DNA of 64,000 nt, taken from positions 15,620 to 79,619 of the forward strand of contig CAYSLU010000008.1 in NCBI GenBank assembly GCA_964431965.1, given 5' to 3'. A program made the translations under genes and the position numbers. Below are positions 19,001-27,892 of the stretch, in pieces. How positions within the stretch are numbered: the first letter of the stretch is position 1; each line of letters starts with the position of its first letter. Origin of the DNA: CAYSLU01 sp964431965. Its GTDB lineage: Bacteria; Verrucomicrobiota; Kiritimatiellia; CAIKKV01; CAYSLU01. Under the pieces are notes generated by a model. It did not search any database, was not told the origin of the DNA, and saw only the letters and a program-made list of their open reading frames with translations.

Positions 19001-20065
19001 GGAGCCCGGCATCAGGCGCAGGTTGCGTCCGGCGAGTTGGGCGAAGCGCGGCTCCGCGGCGGTGTTGCCGCCGCCGGTCACCAGGGGCGTCATGCACGAG
19101 TTGGACACCGTGCCGCCGAGCCGTTCCAGATTGTTCTGGGGGTCGATGAAGGCGTCGAAGGCGTTGTGGTAGGCGATCGTGTTCTGCACCCGGCCGACGG
19201 TCATGCGCAGCCCGCAGCCGCGATTGGAGCTGTGGCGGTTGCCTGCGATCGTGCAGTGTCGGACCGTCGGGGTGCCGGTCAGCCGGGTGGTGATCTCCAC
19301 GCCCCGCCCGCCGTTGTCGATCACCAGGCAGTTCTCGAGCACGGAGCTTGCCGTCATGTAGACGCCGGCGGGCTCATAGATGTTGAGGTAGCCGGTGTTG
19401 TTCGAAATGACGCAGGCCCGGGCGATGGCCCCGCCTTCCAGGTACAGGCCGCCGCACTCGTCCGACCGGTTTCCGGCGATCAGGCAGTTGCGCATGACCG
19501 CGTTACGGGAGAGGCGCGCGCCGCCGGTGTTGACCGTGGCGTCATCGTCCGTGTTGTTCACGATGCGGCAGTCCGTGACCAGCCCGTTCGTCGCGTACAG
19601 GCCGGCGGCTCCCCGCTTCGAGTAGTTCATGGTCATCACGCAGTTGGAGACGGTTCCGTTCGCGAGGCGCACGCCGGAGCCGTAGTCGCTTTGCGGCAGG
19701 GAACCGTTGGTGACCGTGAATCCCGCCAGCACGGCGTCCGCGTTGCTGACGATGCAGACGGAAAACAGCGCGGTGGCCTTGCGCGCCAGGATGGTGACGT
19801 CCGGCCCGTTCACGCTCTCGACCCGGGTGTCGCTCGTGATCGCGATCGGCCCGGCGGTGAAGTACGTGCCGTTTGAGACGATGACCCGGTTGGCCGCCCC
19901 GGCGTTGGCGACGTCCACGGCGTTGCTGACGCTGGCCTTGGCGTCGCTCCACGTCAGCCCGCTGTTCGCGTCGCTGCCGCTGGTCGAGACGAAGTAGTCC
20001 GTCGCATGGGCGGTGGCGGCCAGGCTGAAGGAGACGGCTATGAGGAATCGAAGGATGTCTCTCAA
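16091..20065 (-). CDS. Secreted three-module beta-helix / PKD protein (choice-of-anchor Q type)
   Basis: 1324 aa from a TTG start at 20065, chosen because GGAAAGG lies 6 nt upstream and the product then starts with a signal peptide (RDILRFLIAVSFSLAATAHA). The frame runs on to 20350, but that extension covers the promoter. The mature protein has three pectate-lyase-like right-handed beta-helices (about residues 20-390, 495-850 and 948-1310), each with 'VxNCxIxxN' coils. They are separated by two PKD domains (about 400-490 and 860-945; FTGWDFGDG and YAWDFGDG, each closing with an xxxVTHAF or NVSHAY motif). Each helix ends in SPAIDxG...DMGAYEA, the choice-of-anchor Q type tail. Probably a cell-surface or extracellular glycan-binding or cleaving protein. 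Confidence 0.82.
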   Translation of the reverse strand: MRDILRFLIAVSFSLAATAHATDYFVSTSGSDANSGLTWSDAKASVSNAVDVANAGAANRVIVSNGTYFTAGPIAITSDTRVESVNGPDVTILARKATALFSVCIVSNADAVLAGFTVTNGSLPQSDYGSGVRLANGTVSNCVMTMNYSKRGAAGLYATNGLVTDCRIVNNTDDDATVNTGGARLSRNAVMRNCLIAGNRSDECGGLYLEGGAIARACVISNNTGYLNIYEPAGVYMTASSVLENCLVIDNGGRGVEITTRLTGTPTVRHCTIAGNRHSSNRGCGLRMTVGRVQNTIAYHNAFDAFIDPQNNLERLGGTVSNSCMTPLVTGGGNTAAEPRFAQLAGRNLRLMPGSPAIDGGLAAGVATDIGGAARPVDGNGDGTPAADMGAYEAADGGAGALRCGFVAAPAEGIDTLDVTFSAAFAGADTNIVFTGWDFGDGVATGGTDLASVTHAFGPGFYTAILTASNASGETATATVSNAVRVGPSTAFVSPAGSHTHPFDTWQKAARSLQAAVDAVVAAGGAPVTVWVTNGSYFVTSSVQVVKGIAIRGVNGPDVTVVARTSGSTRVFYVIHPAALISGLSMTNGSYGGQEGSGLYLQGGTATNCIIERNQQNRASAVYVDGGLVTHSVIRRNTDAGNSGTSGGASLVNTGRLAWCTIAGNTGGSEVSSVAAVRMGGNCIVRNCIITNNASSGTGTNAAAVRMSAGDVVQNCLIASNQVRGIVMAGGTARNCTVTRNTVTGNAAPGIAMSTGLVRNCVVYANGDNSGNLTAGSGAVDYTCVTPAVPGAGNSSLDPLLVDPAGDYRLGDGSPGLDSGTNESWMTGEADLAGADRVINGTVDRGAYEKTGASGGPLACNFSAPVTEALTNLPAVFTAVVSGDDTSIVSYAWDFGDGQSDSGADRTNVSHAYTTGYFTVTLTVNNMSGEAATNTKAAYIRVAPLIAHVSPYGAHVAPFASWNTAATTVQAAVDAALVQGADATSVLITDGTYRVTQNIEISKAITVRSVNGRDRTTIIRPSTAPSCRIFWIHHPAAVLDGVTITNGYRTGSGQTGGIQLDGGTVRNCTVAFCQGDREAGGIALTAGTVSNCVVRGNSDTGNSGTLGGVSVLAGQVIDCLIVANRGGSDIGAVGGLRMSGGEVRSCVIASNVYGTGAAGAAGGAHVSGGVLRGCLVHANSGAGVRLSAGSVVNATIVRNSGIGLTNSVSGVTNTIAWFNGGADISGVTAGIRSSCSPSLPHDPLGAGTITSDPQFLASGSGTGTNAAGDYHIRARSPCANAGLLQGWMSDAHDIDGNPRVRGAQPDMGAYEAPPARNGLLVVTQ

Positions 20066-20120
20066 GGAAACCCTTTCCGCGGCCGGCCGGAGCTCCGGCC
20101 GTGCTGTTCTTGGGGGGAAG

Positions 20121-20149
20121 AGCATAGCGAAGCCGTCGGCCCGAGGCAA
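20121..20149 (-). promoter_or_regulatory. Sigma70-like promoter for the beta-helix/PKD protein
   Basis: On the minus strand TTGCCT (20149-20144), a 17-bp spacer and TATGCT (20126-20121). The predicted start is near 20114, giving a leader of about 49 nt before the TTG codon at 20065. This supports the TTG start over the longer frame. Confidence 0.5.
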
Positions 20150-20203
20150 CGAGGCGGTCGGGTGTGGGTGAATGCGATCATGATGGAGACTTGGCCCGCG
20201 GCC

Positions 20204-20232
20204 TAGCCTCAGCGCCTGCGGATGGGTATGCT
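20204..20232 (+). promoter_or_regulatory. Sigma70-like promoter for the PL8 lyase
   Basis: TAGCCT (20204-20209), a 17-bp spacer and TATGCT (20227-20232). The -10 is identical, and the -35 differs by one base, from the divergent promoter of the beta-helix protein, so the two genes may be expressed together. Confidence 0.4.
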
Positions 20233-20279
20233 GTCTGCCCGTAAGCAGGCCATCGGCCGAGGGACTGGGAGATGCCAGC

Positions 20280-22313
20280 ATGAGCGATACGCGTGCGGAT
20301 CGGAGAATGGCGGCGCTGCCGGTGCTGCGCGAGCGCCTGTGCCGGGACATCCTTCAGAGCTCGGCGATCGTCGCGGTGGAGCAGCCGGCGGAGCGGTTGC
20401 TCGCGTCCATGGGGGGCGACGGAACCTGGGGCGACGTGGCCTATGAGCCCGGCGCGCTGAAGGACTGGGCCGCGGCGGTCCATCTCGCGCGGCTGCTGGC
20501 CATGGCCTGCGAATGGAGCGCGATGGAGCGACCGGCGGGCGAGCCGCTCCTGGACGCCGTCCGGCGTGGGCTGGACGCCTGGTACTCCCGGGGGCTCGTC
20601 AACCCCAACTGGTGGTGGAACCAGATCGGCGCGCCGATGCTGCTGGGCGATACGCTGCTGCTCGTGAAGGACGCGTGCGATCGTTCCTATGTCGAGCGGG
20701 CGGCTCCCGCGCTGACCGCTCACCAGCCGGTGCTGCGGTTTACGGGTCAGAACCTCGTCTGGACGGCCGGGGTCGAGATCCGGCACGGCCTGCTGGCGGA
20801 CGATCCGGACATCGTGTCGCAGGCATTCATCCTGATCGGTCGCGAGCTGCGCGTCCTGCCCGGCGCGGAGGGGCTGCAGCCGGACATGAGCTTCTTCCAG
20901 CATGGGAAGCTGCTCTACTCGGGCGGCTACGGCCAGTGGTTCGCCGCGGACGTGGCGCGGCTGATCCGGCTGGCATCCGGAACCGTCTACGCATTCCCGG
21001 AGCACATGGTTGACCTGCTCGCACGCTACCTGCTCGACGGCAGCCGCTGGATGGTTCGCGGCCGGACGTTCGAGTACGGCGCGATCGGCCGCGAGATCAC
21101 CCGGGCGGGGCATTCGGCCGCGGGCTTCTTCAGGGGCGCGGCCCACATGGCCGAGGTCGAGCACCCGCGGAGAGCCGAGTTTGCCGCCATCGCCGGGGAC
21201 GGCGGCCGGGGCGGACGATCGTTCGTCACGGGCAACCGGCATTTCTGGTGCGCGGATCTCATGGTCCACCATCGCCCCGGCTTCTACGTCTCCGTGCGCA
21301 TGCCGAGCTCGCGCATCTTGAACGCCGACACGCCGTGCTGCGGAGGCGAGGGCCGGCTGTGTCACCACATGGCTGAAGGCGCGACATTCATCATGCGCGA
21401 TGGCGATGAGTATCGCGATGTCTTCCCGGTCTGGAACTGGCGCCAGGTTCCCGGCGCGACGGTTGAGCAGGACGAGGGAGCTTTCGATCCCGACGGCCTG
21501 CGCCACCTGGGCGAGGGCGCGTTCGCGGGCGGCGCTTCCGATGGGCTCGTCGGCTGCGCGGCTATGGACTTCTCCCGGAAGACGCTGGCCGCCCGGAAGG
21601 CGTGGTTCCTGTTCGACGAGGGCATGGTGGCGCTAGGCGCGGCGATTCGATCGACTTCAGGCGATCCGGTTCGGACCACGCTCAACCAGTGTCGACGGCG
21701 CGGGGAGGTGCGGATGAGCGGACAGTCCGGCCCGCTCGCGGACGGAGCGTATCCGCTGACGAACGGTGCGGCCTTCTGGCACGACGGCGTCGCGTATCAC
21801 GTCCTCCAGGGCCATGGAACGGTTCGGGTGACGCGGCAGCGGGGCGCTTGGAGCGACTGCGGAGTCGGGCCGGCCGCGCTGGAGGAGCAGCCCGTCCTGA
21901 ACGCCGGACTGGACCACGGACGCAGCCCGTCCGGGGCCTCGTACGCCTATGTCGTGCTGCCGGGCGCCGGGCCCGAGGCCGCCGCCACGACCGAGCGTTT
22001 CGTGTTAGTGCGCAACGACGCGAAGGCGCAGGCGGTCTGGCATGCCGTCGACGGCCTCGGGCAGGTCGTGTTCTACGAGCCCGGGGCTGTCGCCTTCCCC
22101 GATGGGCAGACGATCGCCGCGGACCGGCCGTGCGTTCTGTTGTACCGGCCGGTCGGCGGCCGGGCGATTCTGACCGTCGCACAGCCGGAGCAGCGCGACG
22201 GCCTGCTCTCTCTGTCGCTGTCGGGGTTGCTCGCCGCCAAGGTCGGCGCCTCGCTTCCGCAGCGCGAGTACGCGGGCTCCAGCCTGACCCTGGCCGTGGG
22301 CCCGTCGTGCTGA
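20280..22313 (+). CDS. Polysaccharide lyase family 8 (hyaluronate/chondroitin/xanthan lyase-like)
   Basis: 677 aa. PL8 enzymes cleave uronic-acid-containing polysaccharides by beta-elimination using Asn, His and Tyr. Here N158 (FTGQNLVW), H208 (MSFFQHGKLLY) and Y217 (SGGYGQW) have the family spacings of 50 and 9 residues. The aromatic NPNWWWNQIGAP patch (residues 108-119) and the toroid-type helices precede them; beta-sandwich domains fill the C-terminal half (RNDAKAQAVW, YAYVVLPG). The start has GGGAGATG about 8 nt upstream. There is no signal peptide, which is unusual because most PL8 lyases are secreted, so a cytoplasmic role on imported oligosaccharide is likely. It converges with the ceramidase-like gene, 4 nt apart. 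Confidence 0.87.
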   Translation: MSDTRADRRMAALPVLRERLCRDILQSSAIVAVEQPAERLLASMGGDGTWGDVAYEPGALKDWAAAVHLARLLAMACEWSAMERPAGEPLLDAVRRGLDAWYSRGLVNPNWWWNQIGAPMLLGDTLLLVKDACDRSYVERAAPALTAHQPVLRFTGQNLVWTAGVEIRHGLLADDPDIVSQAFILIGRELRVLPGAEGLQPDMSFFQHGKLLYSGGYGQWFAADVARLIRLASGTVYAFPEHMVDLLARYLLDGSRWMVRGRTFEYGAIGREITRAGHSAAGFFRGAAHMAEVEHPRRAEFAAIAGDGGRGGRSFVTGNRHFWCADLMVHHRPGFYVSVRMPSSRILNADTPCCGGEGRLCHHMAEGATFIMRDGDEYRDVFPVWNWRQVPGATVEQDEGAFDPDGLRHLGEGAFAGGASDGLVGCAAMDFSRKTLAARKAWFLFDEGMVALGAAIRSTSGDPVRTTLNQCRRRGEVRMSGQSGPLADGAYPLTNGAAFWHDGVAYHVLQGHGTVRVTRQRGAWSDCGVGPAALEEQPVLNAGLDHGRSPSGASYAYVVLPGAGPEAAATTERFVLVRNDAKAQAVWHAVDGLGQVVFYEPGAVAFPDGQTIAADRPCVLLYRPVGGRAILTVAQPEQRDGLLSLSLSGLLAAKVGASLPQREYAGSSLTLAVGPSC

Positions 22314-22317
22314 GGGA

Positions 22318-23634
22318 TCAATCGATCCCGCGGTGGCGCAGGTCGGTGAGGCTCTTCTTCAGAATGCGCTGGAGTCCGGGGGCGAGCGGAGAGGGGAATC
22401 CGTACTCGTAGTAGCTCTCGACCTCATACCCGCCCTCCGGCAGCATGCGCTCGGACGGGAGGTAGAGCTGCGTCCCGTCGGTGTAGCCGAGGGCGAAGGT
22501 GGTGCCCGACCCGTAGAACGCCTCGACGAAGAGCCCGAGCTCTCCCACGGCCTCTCCCTCCAGGGCGGCGATCCGGAGACCACGGCCGAGGCGGATGCCG
22601 TGGAGCGTGATGTCGGCGGCTGTCGGGAGCTTCCCGCCGCGGTCGAGGATCTCGATCTGCCGCCTGGCCCACATCCGCTGCAGTTCGTACGCACCCGGGT
22701 TCTCCGCGATGGAGACCAGCAGGGCGCGCGCCGGCGTGGGCAGAAGCGGCCAGACGGTTTGCGTTTCCGCGGCGGCCAGCGCGGGTGACACGGGCCGCAG
22801 TCCGGCGTCGAGCGCCCGGCGCACTTCATCCGCGACGATCCGGCCGGCTTGCTCCACGTCGTCCCAGCTCCCGGTCCGCCATGCCACGTCCACATCGTCG
22901 CGTCCGTTGGCGATCGTGCACGCCTTGGCGTCGCCGCCGCAGCCTTGGAGGAACAGGCTCCCGCCATCCCGCAGGCCCAGCTGCCTGTCCAGGATCCGGC
23001 ACGCCACGCCGGGATAGTCCGCCGAGATCTGCCAGCCGCCGGTTGTCGAGGGGTGGCAGGCGACGGAGTAGAGGAGCGAGATGACCCGGCCGTCCGCGTC
23101 CTTTAGCAGGCACAGCGGCAGGCTGCGGCAGACGGTTCCTTCGGGGTATGGCCGCCACTCGACGCCGCCCTTGCCGTTGGGCTTGCGACGGCTGACGGGA
23201 AGCCGGGTCTCGGTCCGCCCCGCCTGGATCGTCGCCTTCCGGGCGCCGGCCCGGGCCGTTTGAGCCGCCTGGACGGTGGCTTGCTCGACCGCGTTCATGT
23301 ACAGGATGTCTGGCGCGTCAAAGCCGCTGAACCCCCAGGTGGCCGTGCACGGCCCAACGTGCGTGTGGGAGAAGTTCAGGAGAATCTGCCGCGGCGCCAG
23401 GTTCAGCGCGCGGCCGAGCGCGCCGCGGATGCGGTCCGCCTCGGCGCGGCCAAAGAAGCAGAGGTCGTACGCCACGATCATGGCGCACTCGTCGCCGTGC
23501 TGAAGGAAGAGGGCGCGCGCGAAGACGTCGTCGTGGATGCCCTCGCACCCCTTCGCCCGATCCCGCCCTCCGAAGCCGAGCATCCGGGTGCCGATGGGCG
23601 GAGTGATGCTGACGCGCGCGAATCCTGCTTTCAT
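22318..23634 (-). CDS. Neutral/alkaline ceramidase-like hydrolase
   Basis: 438 aa, start at 23634 with GGAGGAAT 7 nt upstream and no signal peptide. The N-terminus VSITPPIGTRMLGFGGR is the typical opening of neutral-ceramidase-like proteins. Zn-ligand type motifs are NFSHTHVGP (about residue 90) and SVACHPSTTGGWQISADYPG (about residue 208). GSLFLQGCGGDAK corresponds to the region after the active site. Short homologues like this in PVC bacteria usually stand in glycan loci, where the true substrate is unknown, so ceramide hydrolysis should not be assumed. It is the last gene of a six-gene minus-strand operon, 76 bp after the GH42-like protein. Confidence 0.75.
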   Translation of the reverse strand: MKAGFARVSITPPIGTRMLGFGGRDRAKGCEGIHDDVFARALFLQHGDECAMIVAYDLCFFGRAEADRIRGALGRALNLAPRQILLNFSHTHVGPCTATWGFSGFDAPDILYMNAVEQATVQAAQTARAGARKATIQAGRTETRLPVSRRKPNGKGGVEWRPYPEGTVCRSLPLCLLKDADGRVISLLYSVACHPSTTGGWQISADYPGVACRILDRQLGLRDGGSLFLQGCGGDAKACTIANGRDDVDVAWRTGSWDDVEQAGRIVADEVRRALDAGLRPVSPALAAAETQTVWPLLPTPARALLVSIAENPGAYELQRMWARRQIEILDRGGKLPTAADITLHGIRLGRGLRIAALEGEAVGELGLFVEAFYGSGTTFALGYTDGTQLYLPSERMLPEGGYEVESYYEYGFPSPLAPGLQRILKKSLTDLRHRGID

Positions 23635-23710
23635 GATCGATTCCTCCAGAGATGCGGCGCGGCCCGACCGGCCGAGCCGTCGGCCGGGAATTCAACGTCC
23701 CGCACCGCAC

Positions 23711-26617
23711 TCACTTCAAGACAATAATATCGGCCAGCCCGAGCGGCACGGAGAACGAGACCGCTCCATCGGCGGCCGTCAGCGCGAGTGCTCCCTGCGC
23801 CAGGCTCTCCGCGACCCGGAGGGCGGTGCCGCGGAGGCGGACGGTCACGCGCTCGACGCGGTCCGAGCCGGTTGCGTTCACGAGCACGACGGCGCATCCC
23901 TTCGGGCCGGCGAGCAGTCGGGCGCTTACCAGCGGATTGTCGCTGGCGCAGGCCGGCGGACCGGCCGCCACGAGCCAGGGACGCACGGCGTTGCGGGCCG
24001 GCTCCTGCATGCCGACGAGGGCGTGGTTTCGCATCTCGGCGCCGAGGTGATAGCTGTGGCCCGGCATGAAGGCGAAGTAGACGAGCCGCCCGGCGCCGAG
24101 CGCCCGCTCGAGGACGGCTGGATGCGTGTCCTCGAACGGCGTCGTGACTCGGGCTCCCCCCGGCTTCACCGATGCGGTGGGGCCGAGCGTCCATAGATCC
24201 AGTTCGGGTATCCGGAGGGAAGGGATATCGTCGAGCGCATGCTTCACGCCCGGGTCCGGATCGCGCACCCGAAGGTCAGTCATGCCGAACGCTTCGGTCA
24301 TGACGGACTGGGGGCGGGCGTACTCGTCCAACTGTCCACAGCCGACCAGCGCGACCAACGTCCCGCCGCGCTCGATCCATTTCAACAGCCGTGCGGCCGC
24401 CGCCGCCGGCAGGCAGCGCTGGGTCATGAACAGCACCTTGATGCCGGCGAGCTCGGCATCGGGCGGGAGATATGCGTCGCTGATGAAGTCGGGCTGATAG
24501 CCGAGCCCGCGGAGCAGGTGGTGCAGGTTGCGCCGCTCGGAGAAGTAGACGGCGCCGACGTCCAGGGCATCCCAGAGATCGCCGTCCCGCGCGCAGAGGA
24601 TGGCGACCGGTGAACGGGGCGGACGGGCGGCGAGCAGGACATCCTCGGCCCACCCGACGGCGTGGCTGATCTGGCCCATGGCGCGCAGCTTCTCGCGATC
24701 GGTATCGAACCAGTTCTCGGTTGCCAGGTAGCGCGGCCCGTACAGGTAGAACGAAAGTGAGCGGGCGCCGGCGCCGACGGCGCTGAAGGCGCGCAGCGTG
24801 AGGCTGCGCGGCGGGCGCGTCAGGTAGGCCGCCTGCGCCGCGAGATAGGCATCGACCGGCTTGTCGTTCGGCCGGAGCGCGCAGCGGAGCAAGTCAATCA
24901 TGAACTCCTCGCCCCCGGGGTGGCCGACGCCGTAGTCGCACGCCTGCGGCACGTCAAGCGATTCGCGGACGGAGTACATCCGCCAGGGCTCGATGTCGGT
25001 CGGCATCGATCGGAAGAAGTGGCTGTCGTGCACATTGGCCGTCACGAGCACGTTCGATCCCATGTGCGCCCGGATGGCCTGGCGGACGTTGCCGAAGCGA
25101 GTAGGGTAGGATGCCGCCCAGGTGAGCATGGTGTTGCGCAAGCCGACGGGGTCGGCCTCGCGATCGCCCGCCCAGCGAAACCGGAGGTGCGTCCAGTAGG
25201 CATTCGTTGCGGGCGTCAGTCCGGCAGGCGGCGGGTTCGTCGGGTCTATGAAGTCCTCCGGGCGCAACCCGGCGGTCTCGAGCATCTGCCCCCAGGCGTA
25301 CGGATCCTTGGCCATGGCGTAGAGCGTGGCATTGGTCTGCACGGTGGCGGCGATGTTGTGTCCCGGCTCGTCGAACACGGATATCCGGTAGACGCGATCC
25401 TTCAGGCCGGCGGCGTCCCAGCGGTCGGCGAGGTCGCGCATCTGCTCGTCGTTCGTGTCGCGCCGGAACCCGTAGCCGCGGAGCCGATCGCCGGCGAGGT
25501 GGGTGTAGGAGTAGATGAACCGGTATCCGAGCTCGTCGAAGAGCGCCCGGTCCGCGCTCGCGTCGGTCCACTGCACGGCGGTGAACCCGAGCAGGCGGCC
25601 GGCCTCCAGGTCGTAGCGGTGTCCGGCGGTTGCCCCGATCGGGAACTCGCGCGGCGGCCGCCCGGCGAAGCTCATGGACTTCACCGCGTCGAGCGTGGCT
25701 CGGGATATCTCGGCGTCAGTCCGGATCGCATCGGCGTCGGCGAAGGCCGCCGAGTGGACCTCGGCCCGGTGCACGATGGCGCGGCCCCGTCCTCCCGTGG
25801 ACGGCGGCTCCAGCGGCAGCGAGCGCAGCACGTGCCGGCCCGAGAGGGCGGCCGCATACTCGACGTGCGCCGGCGCCGGATCGGCACGGCTGATGGTGAT
25901 GGTCGCGGGGGCGATCTCCCGGATGGCGGGCAGCCAGAGCCAGGGCGATGCGCCGCCGGGGTTCGTGCGCAAGGGCATGCGGCTGCTCCACGGGGCGCGG
26001 TGAAAGCCGAGTTGGAACTGGAACGCGACGCCTTCGCGGCCCGCGTCGTCGACGACCCGGATGAACCCGCCCGTGACGACCGTGCCTGCGTCCGGAGCGT
26101 CTCCGGTGCGCCGCAGGCCGACGGGGGCGATCACGAGCGCGCCGACATCGCCCTCGATCACGGCGAGCGCCGGGTCGATCCCGTCCGGCCGCGTGTCCGG
26201 GGCCGGGCGCTTCTGGCGCGCAGGCGTCCGGGCTCTGGGTTTGGCGGCACTCTTCGGGTTGACGCGGGTGGCGGGTTGATCGCGGCGCCAGAAGCTGTAG
26301 TAGCGGCGGCCGGGCTCGGCCACGAACCACAGTTCGGACGTGCCGCCGGACGACGCCGTGTCCCACGTGGCGGGACGGCCGGTGTCGTCGAAGACGCCGA
26401 CGATTGCGCCGGGTGGGGCGATCAGTTCGAAGCGGCCGTAGTCCGTTACGCGGACGGCCACCGGTCCGGCGACGGATGCGTTTGTCGCCGGCATGCGCCA
26501 CTCGAGCGCCATGTCGGTGCTCTTCGGGAATGAGACCGCCTGGGCTGAGGAGGCCAGCATGGCCGCCACGGTGGCGATCAGCAGCGCAGCGAGCATCTGG
26601 GGGGCGGATATTCGCAT
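23711..26617 (-). CDS. Secreted GH42-like / beta-galactosidase-trimerisation-domain protein
   Basis: 968 aa from the start at 26617 (MRISAPQML), with AGGAC upstream. It has a signal peptide (LLIATVAAMLASSAQA). The N-terminal about 250 residues are beta-sandwich and include a low-complexity basic stretch (about 150-170, KPRARTPARQKRP). A TIM-barrel-like middle has FIYSYTHL, RISVFDEPGHN and TANVHDSHFFR. A Rossmann-like domain follows (VAILCARDGDLWDAL, LHHLLRGLGYQPDFISD, VLFMTQRCLPAAAAARLLKWIERGGTLV), the hallmark of the GH42 trimerisation domain. The end is a small beta domain (CAVVLVNATG). The E in FDEPGHN may be catalytic, but this is not certain. It is exported, unlike most of its operon partners. 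Confidence 0.66.
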   Translation of the reverse strand: MRISAPQMLAALLIATVAAMLASSAQAVSFPKSTDMALEWRMPATNASVAGPVAVRVTDYGRFELIAPPGAIVGVFDDTGRPATWDTASSGGTSELWFVAEPGRRYYSFWRRDQPATRVNPKSAAKPRARTPARQKRPAPDTRPDGIDPALAVIEGDVGALVIAPVGLRRTGDAPDAGTVVTGGFIRVVDDAGREGVAFQFQLGFHRAPWSSRMPLRTNPGGASPWLWLPAIREIAPATITISRADPAPAHVEYAAALSGRHVLRSLPLEPPSTGGRGRAIVHRAEVHSAAFADADAIRTDAEISRATLDAVKSMSFAGRPPREFPIGATAGHRYDLEAGRLLGFTAVQWTDASADRALFDELGYRFIYSYTHLAGDRLRGYGFRRDTNDEQMRDLADRWDAAGLKDRVYRISVFDEPGHNIAATVQTNATLYAMAKDPYAWGQMLETAGLRPEDFIDPTNPPPAGLTPATNAYWTHLRFRWAGDREADPVGLRNTMLTWAASYPTRFGNVRQAIRAHMGSNVLVTANVHDSHFFRSMPTDIEPWRMYSVRESLDVPQACDYGVGHPGGEEFMIDLLRCALRPNDKPVDAYLAAQAAYLTRPPRSLTLRAFSAVGAGARSLSFYLYGPRYLATENWFDTDREKLRAMGQISHAVGWAEDVLLAARPPRSPVAILCARDGDLWDALDVGAVYFSERRNLHHLLRGLGYQPDFISDAYLPPDAELAGIKVLFMTQRCLPAAAAARLLKWIERGGTLVALVGCGQLDEYARPQSVMTEAFGMTDLRVRDPDPGVKHALDDIPSLRIPELDLWTLGPTASVKPGGARVTTPFEDTHPAVLERALGAGRLVYFAFMPGHSYHLGAEMRNHALVGMQEPARNAVRPWLVAAGPPACASDNPLVSARLLAGPKGCAVVLVNATGSDRVERVTVRLRGTALRVAESLAQGALALTAADGAVSFSVPLGLADIIVLK

Positions 26618-26729
26618 GTCGCACGTCCTGTCAGTTCCGGCCAGGCATACGGCGCCAGAGGATTCGCGCCCCATCATCACGATCGGACTCGCCGGTGGAT
26701 GGCGGCAATCCGTTGTGGCGGCGCAACCC

Positions 26730-27878
26730 TCAGCTTAGCCGAGCCGCTTCGCGGTCCAGTATCTCCCATGCCTTTTGGATGTAGAAGCGGTAGTTGGCGA
26801 GCGGCGTGTTGTTCGGGATGCGGTGATCGAGGCTCAGGACGCAGCCGCCGGTCCGGACGATCGGGGGAATCTTGTACTCGAGTTCGGCTGCGATCTCCTC
26901 GCGGCTCCGCCGGATCACGTGCTTGTCCAGCCCGCCCATGAAGGCCAGGCGCGTGCCGTACTGCGCGCGGGCCTTTACGATGTCCATGTGCGCGGCGGGC
27001 TCCATGGGATACATGACGTTGATCCCGGCGTCCATGAACGCGGGGATGACCGCGTTCATGTCGCCGTCCGAGTCCTGGACGAAGAGCCGGGTGCCGCGGT
27101 CGGCCAGCATGTCCCACGCGCGCCGGTAATACGGCCGGATGAACTCGGATATGTGGGCGGGGCCCCAGAGCGAGCCGCTGTGGCCCGCCATGTCCTCGTG
27201 GACGAAGAGCTGGTCAATCGGGACGGCGGCGCTCACGCGCTCGAGCACGCGGACCGCGGTGTCGCCGATGGTCCGGAGGATGTCGTGCAACAGCTCGGGT
27301 TGGTCGTAGGGCGCCAGGCAAACGTGCTCCTCGCCGAGGAGCTGGCGCGGCTCGTCGAACCCGCCGGGAATACTGACAGCGAGTACGCGCCCGGCGGCGC
27401 GGTGCGTGCGGGCAGCCGCTTCCCAATCGCCGCCGAAACGATCTTCGCTGAACTCGTAGTGATGCCGGACCTTCAGCCAGTCGTCCATGCTCCGGACCGG
27501 ATACTCGAGGGGCAGGGGGAGGGTGGCCACCCCCTTGCAGAGCATAACCCGGCGGCCCATGCGGTCGCGCGCGATGACGTGGTCCGCGGTTTCCTCGAGG
27601 ATCTCCTCCTGCTGGCCGCCCATCCAACCGGTCCAGGCCGGGAGATGGCCGATCATTTGGCGGCGGTAGCGGAAGGCGGAGAAGTCCAGCTCCTGAGGGG
27701 TGGCCCCTTGAGCCTTCCACTCGTCCTTCAGTCCCACGATCGGCCCGAACAGCTCGCGGAACAGCGGCCGGCGGTTGGCCCGGAACGTCATGTGGTCGAG
27801 ATACTCGGAGCGGTCCACCTCCATCCCGTCGGCGATGGCGAGGGCGGCGTGGGCGGTCTGCATGAAGTTGGCGGCCAT
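26730..27878 (-). CDS. Uroporphyrinogen decarboxylase (URO-D) family protein
   Basis: 382 aa. Start 27878 (MAANFMQTAHAAL) lies 14 nt after the stop of the preceding GH78 gene; a frame extending to 29948 is an overlap artefact. Family motifs include FRANRRPLFRELFGP, QLFVHEDMAGHSGSLWGP, RGTRLFVQDSDGDMNAVIP, NVMYPMEPAAHMD and LAFMGGLDKHVI. The HEDMA and GGLDK motifs are typical of URO-D-like proteins found in carbohydrate loci of PVC bacteria. They are different from, and only distantly similar to, the URO-D protein at 9286. The function is unknown; a C1 or methyl-transfer role, or a non-enzymatic role, is possible. Confidence 0.75.
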   Translation of the reverse strand: MAANFMQTAHAALAIADGMEVDRSEYLDHMTFRANRRPLFRELFGPIVGLKDEWKAQGATPQELDFSAFRYRRQMIGHLPAWTGWMGGQQEEILEETADHVIARDRMGRRVMLCKGVATLPLPLEYPVRSMDDWLKVRHHYEFSEDRFGGDWEAAARTHRAAGRVLAVSIPGGFDEPRQLLGEEHVCLAPYDQPELLHDILRTIGDTAVRVLERVSAAVPIDQLFVHEDMAGHSGSLWGPAHISEFIRPYYRRAWDMLADRGTRLFVQDSDGDMNAVIPAFMDAGINVMYPMEPAAHMDIVKARAQYGTRLAFMGGLDKHVIRRSREEIAAELEYKIPPIVRTGGCVLSLDHRIPNNTPLANYRFYIQKAWEILDREAARLS

Positions 27879-27892
27879 CGAGAGCGGTGCTC

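Noticed and set aside
17201..19876. Long plus-strand frames opposite the beta-helix/PKD gene
   Set aside because: Biased composition (Gly, Arg, Ala, His, Val) and no starts with a binding site; the minus-strand product has signal peptide and domain repeats.
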